Below are positions 43,401 to 53,961 of a stretch of DNA of 64,000 nucleotides, piece after piece (position 1 is the first letter of the stretch; the number at the start of each line of letters is the position of its first letter). Where the stretch lies: the NCBI GenBank assembly GCA_004794655.1, contig SMMW01000003.1, positions 20,292,501 through 20,356,500 of the forward strand, given 5' to 3'. The notes below the pieces were generated by a model. That model was given only the letters and a program-made list of their open reading frames with translations. It was not told the origin of the DNA and did no database searches. The stretch comes from Marisa cornuarietis (Eukaryota; Mollusca; Gastropoda; Architaenioglossa; Ampullariidae). A program made the translations under genes and the position numbers.

Positions 43401-46400
43401 CACTGTAAATTGCCCTAATGTACCTATGTCTTTTGATTTCTTCCCTGTATATTTTTATTTTGCCCTTGTTGCCTATCCATCCGTTTCTTTCATGTACTCT
43501 TTATGTTTTGTTTGTCTCAAACACTAAGCACTTATATAAGAATATGATTGTGCACTATATAAATCAAGCATTTATTATAAATACTATTCTTGTAATTGCA
43601 CTAAGTATAGTACTTGCATCCCTGGGGTAACTTTTGGAGTAATTCACATTAAGTAGTAGCATCAGGCAGAACTTATTGACTGATTGATTGATGTCATCTT
43701 ATAACGCACTAGTTTCCCCATCTCAATGCGCAGTGATCCTAACTAAACAACTGTGAGAGACAAACTCTGCTGCTACCAAGCGCATGAGCAGTACTCACAT
43801 TTGCTTATGGAGGGAAGGGGGGGAAAGGGATGGGGGAGGAAACTGGAGTACCCTGAGAAAACCCCCGGCGCCCAGCCTTAGCCAGTCAGAGTTTTAAATC
43901 TCATGGAATTGCAGCTTAATGCACTTAGCATCTAAAACTTTTCTAATTTAAGTAGACCAGTCTTTGTCTCTAGCCACAAGGTCACTTTTTTCTGAACTGG
44001 TGTAATTTTAATTTATGATGTTAGGGACATATCAAAGAAAGATTTCATTTTTTTAAAGGTGGTTTTAAACACCATGTGCTTAGTACAATGATCATCGTAG
44101 AAGAATAGTGGTCATCTTCACTTTGAGTACTGTATTATTGTGTTCTTGACCAATAATTATTAAAAATAATATATTAATAATAAAATATAATTAAACTTAA
44201 CCTCTTTATTTCTTCCTTCGTGGCTTTTTTGTTTTTAATCTGTGCTTATGGCAAATAGAATGAAATTTGAAAATTAATTGATGATTTTTAAAATTAATCC
44301 AGCAGTTTATAGTGTGATGAAGAGTTTGTGAACAATTCTACTGGGAAACATCCAGCCCTTAGCTAGAACTCAGTGAAGGTCTACTTTATTTACTTGTGAC
44401 ATTTACATGGTACTTTTACTCCAACCCACCCCTTCTTATATTTGAAGAAAACTTAAAAATGGAGATTTTCTTGAAAGAAGGTTTACTAAAAGGTTAAATA
44501 AAAGGCTGAAACTAAAAATGTGGGATGTAAATATAAACCTACTTTTTATTTTGCTCTCCAGATCTCCATTATCAGGAAACTTTGTTTCAGTGTTTAGTGA
44601 CGTCTATTGATGCTTGGTGCCTTGAATGTTTAAGAAGCCATCACTGGATGCAAATGTTTTGAAAGACTCTTTTCTTTATATTTATTTCTTGTTTGCAGCT
44701 TCAGATGCAGGTAGACAAAGAGGTGTATGACCTTTTTGAAACCAAAGTTCGGGATTGGCACCTACAGAAAGATCCACATTTCCGATGGTGTGCTCACGTG
44801 AGTGTATATTCTCTTTGATAGTTGGTTATGAGAGAGATGCTTACCAAGCTATCAGGTGTAGAATGCAGTTTATGCTCCTTTTTATTACAGACGTCTTTTG
44901 AGAACTAATTTGAAAGAATGTTGTACTTCATGGAGAGTATGGTAGACTTTAAATTAGTTGGAACCTTTGCATAACTGTATACATGTGCATATATATATAT
45001 ATATATAGGGTGTGTATGTGTGCATGTACACTTGTATAGGTTCATATTACATTCCTGTTTGTTTGTACATGTGAATGTGTTACACATATACATGTTGTTG
45101 TATAAACTATGTTCCAGTGTGGCAATGGTTTCATCGCAGATGGTGGAGACAGACACCTGAAGATGGTGTGTCCTCATTGCAGTCAGAAGACATGCTATCA
45201 GTGCAAGAAGCAGGTCATTGCTTATTAAAATTTGTGCTAGAACTTTTCATGTGTGATCACTTCTATTTTATATGGATAAAATTACTTAATATTTCATCTT
45301 TAAAATTACTTTAGCTAAGTTGAAAAAAAAAACGAAAAAATATGCAGCGTAGACAGTGTAGATAAAAAGACATTTTTGTATTGCTGAGAGAGCCCACCAT
45401 CAGAGCATGCTGTTTAATTATACGTAATTAGAATTTGACAGCTAGCTTTGTGGATTATGTGAGAAATGTAAAGTTTTTCTGAAGTGACAGTAATTCAAGT
45501 CAATAATAGTATACTATCCATCAGTTGGAGTTTATGTCTGTTGTGCAGTGGGAAGAGCAGCACGAGGGTGTGACGTGCGAACAGTTTGCACAATGGAAAA
45601 TTGATAATGACCCCAACAACCAGGCTGTTGGCTTGGCACGCCACCTGGAGGAAAATGGCATTGGTAAACATCTTTACCACCTTAAGAGAGAGATAGTGTG
45701 TGTGTGCACGTGCACAGAAAATAAGCATCTGGGGGAGAAAGAAAACTCACCTTTTATAGTTATTTTGTTGGATGCATCCTTGTAGTACTAAATGCATCTT
45801 TATAATGCATTAGTGTTTCATGCAGCATGTTTCACAATTTTTTGTGAATTTTGATTTTGAGAAATATCTATAGTTCCTGCCACATATTAATATATAGATC
45901 TTCTGTTGTCTGCTGTATTTCATTATTTCTGGTGGAGGTCAGAGTTGTTTTTTTGTTTTCTTTTCACCTGCAGACTGCCCAAGCTGCAAGATGCGATATG
46001 CATTAGCTAAAGGAGGCTGCATGCACTTTAAGTGTCCTCAGTGTGGGCATGAATTTTGTAGTGGCTGCTACCAGCCTTTTTACCAACGTGGGGTGAGTAA
46101 AATTATTTTGATCACAATTTTGTGATATTATCAATAATTATTAAGTAAATGCAGTTGTAAAAAACAAGGTTACTGTCACATTATTTCTAATTTTCAGATG
46201 TGCAGTCGTTTAAAGAACTGCAAAATGAATGGCTTGCATGCACATCATCCCCGAGATTGTTTCTTTTATCTGCGTGACTGTGACGTACAACATCTACAAG
46301 TTCTTCTGCGGGTAAGCATCATTCTTCTGGCCCATATAGTAATGATCAGGTTTGCTTTTGCTGGTTGCCTTTTCTGTTTGGCTGCTAAGTTGTTAAGCTT

Positions 46401-48259
46401 GCTTCAATGAATAGAATTCACGGTATTTCAGATATCCAAATATCAAAATTGTATGAAAGAACAAGAGGATAATATCTTGATTGACAATGACAGTGAAAAC
46501 AATGGTAAAGATATCATGTTCATCTGGTTGAAATTTTGGCAGAAAAAAAAGCCCCAATCCATCCATAGCTTTTATTTATTCGGGATCTCCAGCTGCATGA
46601 ATCATGCTGCTAGCAGTATGTAAATCATATAGACAGTAGTTCTCATTTGTGGAACAAGATTATTACATACATAATCAAGATCTGTTGAAGGCTAAAATAA
46701 AACCAGATGCAACCAAATCAGAAAATGCTGTTGAGAGATTGGGGACTCACAAGGTGAAGTAGTGGTGGAAAGTTTCAGAAGACATTGGGAGTAGTGACTG
46801 CCTATAGCTTCAATTTTTTGTTTGTTCTTTTTTTGTTTTGGTATGTCGTTACAGACAACTGTGATACTTTTCTGGGGTCTTGTTCGTATTTCTTTTGTTT
46901 TTATTCAGTGCACATTTAGGCTTAGATTCAAAAAAGAATGTTGGATAGGACTTCTTTTCGGAAATCAAATTTATGCTGCAATATTTCTAAAAAAAAAGGG
47001 CTCTATACAGTTTTGTAATTTGGTGATTTTCTGAAGTACGAATAATAATATCAAGCTGTTTGTTTTCACTTCACAACTAGAATGCAAATGTAGAATTCAA
47101 CACGGTGCCTCCTGCAAATCAGGAAGAGACTTCTCGCTGCCCAGTCATTGAGCAGAAGGAATTTGACTCCGGCAAAAGAGATGAATCATGTGGCAGAGAT
47201 TCAGGGGATGGCCTTGCTGGATTGTGTCAGTAAGTGGTGTTTCATGTCTTAAGGGTGGGCAGAGTCTAAATTACTTAAAATGTCTTGGTCTATTACTGTT
47301 TTATTCCTGGATAAAATCCTTCAAGTATTAACATTCTAACCTGCACACAGAAAGATGTTAGATCCAGGATGAATTATTGTCATATATTCTCTCTATGCTC
47401 CCATTGACTGTTCCAGTATCATATCATTGCTTCATTTTTAAGCTTTAATATCTTTATTGGAGAGAGACTTATAGTTTTGAAACTACAATGTCGTAGTGAA
47501 CTAAACCCAGTTATTCAAAGAAAAAAATCTCCTTCACTGCCTTTCCTTCTCCAGCCCTGTATGGGGTCAGGTACTCATTTACCAGCCAGGTCAACTGGGG
47601 CTGTGCAACACAGGTATCAGACTGACTAGTGTGCACGTCTCTGGCCTTGAATGCCTGTGCTCTAGCCACACAGCAGCAATGCACCTTCAACATCAGTCTA
47701 GTGTCTGTGACATAATTGCCCAATATGACCATCGCTTTAACGCACACACATATGTGTGCACACAGATGTACCATAGTTATGGGTATGCAACACACATACT
47801 CACAATTCCCACTATATCAGAAAACACACACAGACTGTCACACATACATGCACAGTTATAAATTTTATGTGGTTTGCAGACTACACTATAAGGAGTACCT
47901 TGTGGGTCTCATCAACAAGAATAACATTGACCCAGCCATGTCCATGAACATTGAAGAACTGAGAAAAGTGCTGGCAAGAGGAGAGATGAATGTGCCAAAA
48001 CAGAAACAGAACGAGTCTTCTGCAGCATATCAGAAACGTATCAGTAAGGTAAACACATTTTTCAGACTAAGTGAATGTTTTGAAATTCAGCTTAGCATCT
48101 GTAGTTTGCAGTACCAATATTATTAGACTATACTTCAATTTTTTATGTTAGGATTGCGGTAAAGAGTCTGCATTTGATGTGCATATACCAAAGTGCATGA
48201 CTATGCATTTTTTGCAGCTGGTGCAAGAGAGAATGCCGTTACCTCCAAGATCAGCATAA
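28466..48259 (+). CDS. RNF31: E3 ubiquitin ligase HOIP (LUBAC catalytic subunit)
   Basis: HOIP is the RBR ligase that builds Met1-linked (linear) ubiquitin chains in NF-kB and cell-death signalling. Twenty coding exons: 28466-28723, 30101-30253, 30922-31124, 33131-33254, 33579-33693, 33995-34211, 34652-36695, 37139-37603, 37951-38220, 38845-39138, 39773-40021, 41672-41845, 44699-44797, 45118-45213, 45549-45663, 45974-46092, 46198-46311, 47081-47229, 47880-48048 and 48218-48259. They total 5469 bases, 1822 aa, with every phase agreeing. Domains: PUB (residues about 50-175), a B-box-like zinc finger (286-320), a Gln-rich linker, a coiled coil (605-680), an NZF finger (about 950-975, WQCNHC to CEAC), UBA (about 1195-1235), RING1 from CQIC (about 1452), IBR, RING2 with catalytic Cys about 1641 in KGGCMHFKC, and LDD to the C-terminus. 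A polypyrimidine/CAG acceptor precedes the ATG, so an upstream 5' UTR exon is expected. Confidence 0.96.
28800..29630 (+). mobile_element. Decayed Rex1/CR1-like LINE in HOIP intron 1
   Basis: Broken reading frames give [11 protein letters not shown], an RT-2 style block with a GTPQ motif near 28990, then [40 protein letters not shown] and a terminal [20 protein letters not shown]. The order matches the C-terminal half of a non-LTR RT. It is inactive owing to frame breaks. The 3' end is AAATAAACAATTTCTTATTC. Confidence 0.8.
31690..32015 (+). repeat. tRNA-derived SINE in HOIP intron 3
   Basis: An A-box-like CAGTGGCTAAAGCACCCATC and B-box-like GGGTTCATATCTC lie about 45 bp apart. A body with GGGGTACTCCAGGTTCCTCC follows, then a tail AAAGCGCTTTGAGC and an ATT-rich end. 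The GGGGTACTCCAGGTTCC module also occurs, reversed, at about 43840-43860. Confidence 0.6.
32270..32795 (+). mobile_element. 5'-truncated LINE, C-terminal RT fragment and (ATT)n tail
   Basis: An open stretch (32270-32527) reads [19 protein letters not shown], then [20 protein letters not shown] and [17 protein letters not shown], the standard C-terminus of jockey/CR1/L2-type reverse transcriptases. It is followed by the 3' UTR shared with the 12.3 and 22.4 kb copies and ends in ATT repeats. It lies in HOIP intron 3. Confidence 0.85.
39272..39500. repeat. Degenerate minisatellite in HOIP intron 10
   Basis: Units resembling TTATAGAAATAGATCTTGAT are repeated about nine times with a 20-40 bp spacing and point changes. 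The string AGATCTTGAT or close variants recur through the block. Confidence 0.8.
40440..41660. other. HOIP intron 11 interior without recognised features
   Basis: No exon, transposon or RNA gene is recognised. The composition between about 40650 and 41150 is less AT-rich than the neighbouring intron, so an unrecognised old repeat is possible. Confidence 0.3.
42520..43620 (+). mobile_element. Decayed LINE RT fragment in HOIP intron 12
   Basis: Fragments include [21 protein letters not shown] and MSHPASISY (RT block before the PQGS motif, which is degraded), then [34 protein letters not shown] and [12 protein letters not shown]. These are in the order of a non-LTR RT C-terminal half. The 3' end has AAGCACTTATATAAGAATAT and GCACTATATAAATCAAGCAT. 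A second fragment of this family lies at 55100-55400. Confidence 0.8.
43680..43915. repeat. Dispersed SINE-like repeat
   Basis: It starts with GATTGATTGATG and contains GGAGGAAACTGGAGTACCCT then GAGAAAACCCCC. This module is the reverse of the GGGGTACTCCAGGTTCC block in the SINE at 31690-32015. Internal promoter boxes are not clear. Confidence 0.45.
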
Positions 48260-51200
48260 GAAGACAAAGCCATGGGACTACAGATGCTAACCTTATCATT
48301 AGACAGGATTTACTCATCTTTTTGAGGAATGCATCTTGAGTAAGCACTGCAGTCAGCAGGCAGTGCAACCATCTCATGCTTCAGCAGACTAATTATTAAG
48401 ATGATTTCATTTGGTTCAGTAGAACTAGTTGGGCATAATTCTTTGAATGACTTAGTATAAACTATGTAAATAATCCTGATTGATATTGGGCCTTTTTTGT
48501 TTTAAAAAAAATCACCAAGGAAAATTTTTAAACTGCTGTTACAGTAAGAGGGAAAAATGTTGGACGTTTTGATGAACTTGTGGTCAAATGGTTGGGGCAG
48601 TATTACAGATTCTTTTCAGATACCTTGCAGAATTAACTTCACTTTGCAGGAGCGTAAGGTGTGTAAGATAATCCTTCTTATCGGACTTGAAGAAAGAATA
48701 ATGAATGGGAACAAGAACTATGTTATGGCAACCATAAAATTGTGATTATTTTCGCTCATACCTTAGTTATATTTTAATGCGTAATTCTATCTTTTTGGAG
48801 CATAAAAATACTGCAAAGTGATGCATAGGAGCATTTCTTTCAGAGGTTGTGCTGCGCTATCAAGAGGCTTGCAATATTAGCATGGTTACAATGGCTTAAA
48901 GAAATTTTATGTGATATTAGGAAAGCTGTGAAAAATATGGGGTGGCAGTTTCGTGTTCAAGGACATCAGGGACAGAAGTAGACAAATAGCCTTCAACTGT
49001 CCAGTCTTTATCTAGTTCAGACCTACATCCAGCTGTTTCCTGAAAAATGAATTTAAAAACCTCAGTAAGAGTAAAGCTGCTTTGAATCATATCTTATAAC
49101 TTTTTGCATGAATTAAAAAATGCTTAACAATTTTAGTATTTTATGTGTTTCAATCCTGACATTTATATAACTGTTATTAAGGAGCATAACAGAAATTACA
49201 TACATGGTGTCTTCTTATTTCTAGCTGATGAAGGGAGCATATACATTTAAAGTAATGTGAGTCTGATTGGCAATGTAAATACGCCACAAACTCATTCACC
49301 ATACCATCAGTCTACACAATAACTGTTATAACAGATATTCCACTGAGATCATAAATGATAAACATTTTAAAGTTGTTATTTGTTCCGTAGCTCTCAGTAG
49401 TATGTGGGGCTTGCAAGATATGAGAATTTTGCAGGTTGGGATTTTTGATGTTTTCTAAGGAGAAGGAGAAATAAAGTTTTTTTTTTTTATCTGTGTGTGT
49501 GTGGGCAGGTTCTTTCAACAGCAAGAATCTATTCTATGGTTAAGATTGATTAAGATAATTTGAACAAAAAATTGCAAACTATTGGCTTGATTAAAGCATT
49601 AGCAGTTGATCAAGTTTCTTTTTAGACTAAAACTATGTGTGGTGTGTCAAAGAGGGGGAGTGCTGGATAAAAATATAACAACTTAAAACTCTTCAATTAG
49701 TTTTGAAATGTGGAAAATGGTAAATTTTCATCAGATTTCAATGCTTTATATTTAATTTATTAAGGACTTTATGGTCAAGTATTGTCAAAACAGTGATGTG
49801 AAAGCCACCAGCCACTTCCCATTGTGAGAAACTATGAATGCCAATGTTTGACAAAACCCCACCAAAAATAAATGCATGTCAGAACTGCTCATTAAAGTCA
49901 TCTGAAAATTTCATTAAAATGCTGACCTTAGACAGCACCTGTACACAAAAAATGAAATTTCACAAGCATTTACAAAAAAGTGCAGCAGTCTAATTATGAA
50001 GGGAAGTTACCTAGGTCCCAACCTCCCTAGTATGGAAATACAGGAAATATATTATCATGGAAACAAATGTTGATTTATCCTCTTAGCTTTGACAGCATGG
50101 TTTGACTTGCGCTGCTCCTTGGCAGGGTATCAATGTACAAAGAAAAAAAAGGGAGGTATGTGAAAAGATTTTTCCAATGACTAAATCTCATTATAAACAT
50201 GCTGGATCATTTGGCTGTATTTAAAGACTGCTCCTACTTTAATGCTCAACATTGACACATCATTGTACATCCATCATCAAGAATGGATTAATTTCTCTTA
50301 GCATTGTGTATAAACAGTAAATAAATTCAACCAGTTGCTTGGTTTCATTAGGCACTCCAACAAATACATTGATACAAACTCTTTCCTGTACATTTATATG
50401 GATCTCATGTGGCCTCGAGTATGGGAACATAATATGATCACCAAAGTTCAAGGATGCGATAATGCTTGAGAACATGTAGCATAGAGCTACAAAATTAGTA
50501 CTATAGTTTGCCCACTTTAAGTATGCTGGTTGACTTGAGGCTACAGGCTGAGGTATTAAAGATAACTCATGGTTTATACTACATCAATAGTAACAGTTAC
50601 TAGTCTCACAGTTACAAATTGTGCACTAGGAGTAATCAGTTCAAGCTTGGAACACAGGCTTCGCATCTAGAGGTACATCGGGCACTTAGATTTTCAGTCT
50701 ACCTTTCCATTTGTCCCAATTGTTTCCAACCACAATCTCTCCTGTCAGGTAGTGTTTGTTGTCAGCATTGACCTGTATAAGCACTATGGCACATGCCACA
50801 CAACCATCACTCCCACTGACACAAGCATCAAAGCAGTAACACTTTTTGATGTTTCAAAGATGTTAGTGTATTGTGTACACGATTTTCAAAGACCTTAAAA
50901 GACTCATAGATGAAAAGGTGAGATCTGCAAAATATAGCACAACTACAACCAAATATTTCAAGAAGTATACAGATTTGGGCAAAACAATAATTATAAATAA
51001 CCTAAGTTAATCGATTATCAACAAGAACCACTTTTATGACTACATGCTTTCCCTAGCTCTAGTATGAAAACGATAGATAATTTCCATTTTAAATTTGTAG
51101 CATTTGAAGACTGCCCATGAGAAAAGGTTTTGGATAACTGGCATCACCAAAAATCTAGTTATATATATATATCTACACAAACTACAAGAAGTTACAATTG

Positions 51201-51825
51201 TTTTCACCACTTCTAAGTGGGGGTGTGTTTGTATAAAAAACAATTCCATAAGTAAAACTTTTTTATCACAGCAAAAATAGAGTTTTTATAAAAAAAAAGT
51301 GCTAGCAAAACATTGAAAATTGCAATGAGTCATCTTCCCAATGTGAAAGCAATAGAAAAACCTTAAAGTACCCCAGAAAACAAATTACAATGCTGTTTTG
51401 TAAATTGTTTACTTTTAGCACAATTTAATAAACCCTGCAACACAACATACAAATGGAAGTTATTTAAAAAGATATGTGTGTGCATTATCAAATCTCTAAG
51501 GTTAACTTTGAAATGAATGACAGCAGTTTTAATGCAATAAATTAGCCTGATGAAACTGTGGGGATGAGCCCCCCTGAAAATGGGCTTTGTGACAAAGATG
51601 TGGTTTAGCCATTTGATGAGTATGATAATAGACTTCAGGCAGCAGTGATCTATTTTAACTACAAGATACAGAATGAACATAAAACCCACACACATTTATT
51701 TTACAACATTCTGAAACAGAAAAAGCCGGTGAGATAACTCTCACACATTCTCATTAAAGCAGGACTGCAGTTCTGCTCCCAGGCATCTCAAAGTTTCTCA
51801 GCACTAATATAAAGCTTGACTATCA
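48260..51825. other. HOIP 3' UTR and intergenic DNA to the minus-strand roadblock gene
   Basis: Nothing is recognised as coding. An AATAAA at 49470-49475 follows the HOIP stop by about 1.2 kb and could be its polyadenylation signal. The right part probably includes the 3' UTR of the minus-strand dynein light chain gene. Confidence 0.4.
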
Positions 51826-53784
51826 TCACTTTTCTGGGTTCTGAATGACAACCATCATGTAATCTCCCTCTGGAAACAAGCACACACACAAACAAAAAAT
51901 GATGAATGAAAGTACACAATTAATGCACTTTAATGAATATCACTGTTTTAACCACTATGCAAAATGACCAAGTACTACTTAAATTTGATTTTTTTTAATG
52001 GCATCTATTTATATATATAGCACACTGACCTGGTGCACACATGATTTCATGCTTTCTTGATCTCAACCGAAGGAAGGTCAAGTCATTGGTGGGGTCCATC
52101 TCTCGAATACAGTTGCGTCCCTTTGTACACAGATTTTGTATTGATGCTGCGAGTTGCACAGTAGTTGGGGCATCCAGAGTGCTTTTAATGGGAATGCCTG
52201 CCACAATGTATGTCAACATGTATAATAAGAGATTCTTGCAAGACTTTTCACAAAGGGACTTCATATGGAACTGAAGCCTGCAAAATTATGGTAAGGAACC
52301 AAGTCACATAAAGTGAGCAATTTATTATTTAGCAATGCTTATTCTCACTGGCATACTACCATTCCTTTAAAAAACTATGCCAACATTTTCTGATAGGCAT
52401 CACCTGCAAGTCTCTCAGTAATAGTCTCTTGTACTAATGCTTTTATAACAACTAATTTTGTATGCTTCCTTACTCTCCTTTAACTTGTAAACATACAGCT
52501 GCATAAGTTAATACTTGTAAAGCTGTATCAGATACAGTAAAATAAAAATGAACAAACAGATGATGGCTACACATCCACATATATACCCGCCTGTGGATAT
52601 CATATCGTTGGTGTTTACTGCTTAGTGTACACAGATTACTTGTCAATGTATCCACTCATAAACATTGCAAATTTATTATTCTTCATCTTACCATCACTAT
52701 TGAGTATGACGATGCCTGTGACACCTTTATGGCTTGCAATTCTCTTGACAGTTTCTTCCACTTCAGCCTGTTATCAGCACCAAGGAACAGGCAATTATTA
52801 TAATAAAGTCTCAGTATTAACGTTTTTGAGAATTACCATTATTTATTCCTTACAATGTAAACATACTGTGTTACTATACATAATGCTAGGGTTTTTTAAT
52901 TGTTTCTGTTTCAATGGATCATCATGTAACAATTTTTAAAGTAAGCTTGGTTAAATAAAAACACAATTTTATACTGTGAATTAGAAAGATAGTTGACACT
53001 GTCACTTTTATAACATGGTTTGTCCCCATGGCAGCATGCCAAGAAGAGATTTGTTGGAGTGACTATATTTGAAAATACAACGCACAATTCTTCAGTTTAC
53101 ATGATTAAACAATCTTATTTTGGCAGTACAGGTATAGATTCCATAAATCACAAGATGCAACTGGAAAGAGAAGTCTATGCTAAGAATTTACAGAATATAC
53201 TAGATGTACACACCGAGGGCATACATCGATTCATATTACTAATATTATTGTGCCATGTATGCAGCAAGCAAAACTTGGGTATAACGCCCATTGCACGGTA
53301 ATGCCAGATTCTTGCTCTTAGAGTATGAGTAAGGTCAGTCAAACAATAACACAGTCGCGTATATCTTCACTTACGTGTAAATAAATTGTTAAGCAAATGG
53401 GGGGAAATGAACAAACGATTATTCTAAAATTATTCAAAAACAGTGGAGATAACCACCTGATGTCAAATAATATGGATGGCTCATTACATTTTTGTTTATG
53501 TGATGGCAGGGCCACTTTGACAATATGAGTCTTTCAAATACATGTATTTTTTTCACAGTGAGTCGAAATGGCGAAAACAGTTGTTACGGTATGTTGCTCA
53601 GCAGACATTAGCTGTATTTATATAAAGCACTCTCTTATATCATGTCTGAAGCAGTGTCTTACAGGTGCCCTTATATTTTAACCATTTGATCAACGTTTTT
53701 TTATAGCTTTAAGTGATTATACTGTCACTTAAACATACTGACTAAAAGAATCTTTTTAAAAAATGTAATAAATATACATACCAT
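51826..53784 (-). CDS. DYNLRB1: Dynein light chain roadblock-type, copy A
   Basis: Roadblock/LC7 light chains dimerise on the intermediate chains of cytoplasmic dynein and help in cargo and ciliary transport. Minus-strand exons 52767-52692, 52197-52030 and 51869-51826 encode [20 protein letters not shown], then [34 protein letters not shown] and the C-terminus [11 protein letters not shown]: 95 codons plus stop. Phases agree. The exon before must end in ATG in phase 0, giving 96 aa, the usual family length. The best candidate is ATG at 53784-53782, followed by GTATGT; a weaker alternative is at 52839-52837. The first exon is therefore inferred. It is divergent from copy B. Confidence 0.88.
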
Positions 53785-53961
53785 ATCGAAAATTTTAATT
53801 TATGACTTAATGGTTGCTAGGATCATAGACAAAGTCACCAAACAGTAGTATTACCGCTGCGCATGCGTAGACACACTTTGATTGTACATCCGTTTCCGCC
53901 GTAGAGCATAGCAACGGAAGTTTGGAAAAACTGACTTCAGTTATTGCAAAAAATTTGTAAC
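53785..53961. promoter_or_regulatory. Candidate bidirectional promoter between the two roadblock genes
   Basis: The 177 bases between the inferred start of copy A and the start of copy B contain CTGCGCATGCGTAG (about 53855-53868), close to the palindromic NRF-1 site. They also contain GTTGCTAGG (about 53812) and GCATAGCAACGG (about 53908), half-sites resembling the RFX X-box used by ciliary genes. There is no TATA box. The assignment depends on the inferred copy A first exon. Confidence 0.45.

Noticed and set aside
47519..47700. Possible tRNA-derived SINE in HOIP intron 18
   Set aside because: A TGTGGCTAGAGCAC string resembles an A box in reverse, but no clear B box follows.
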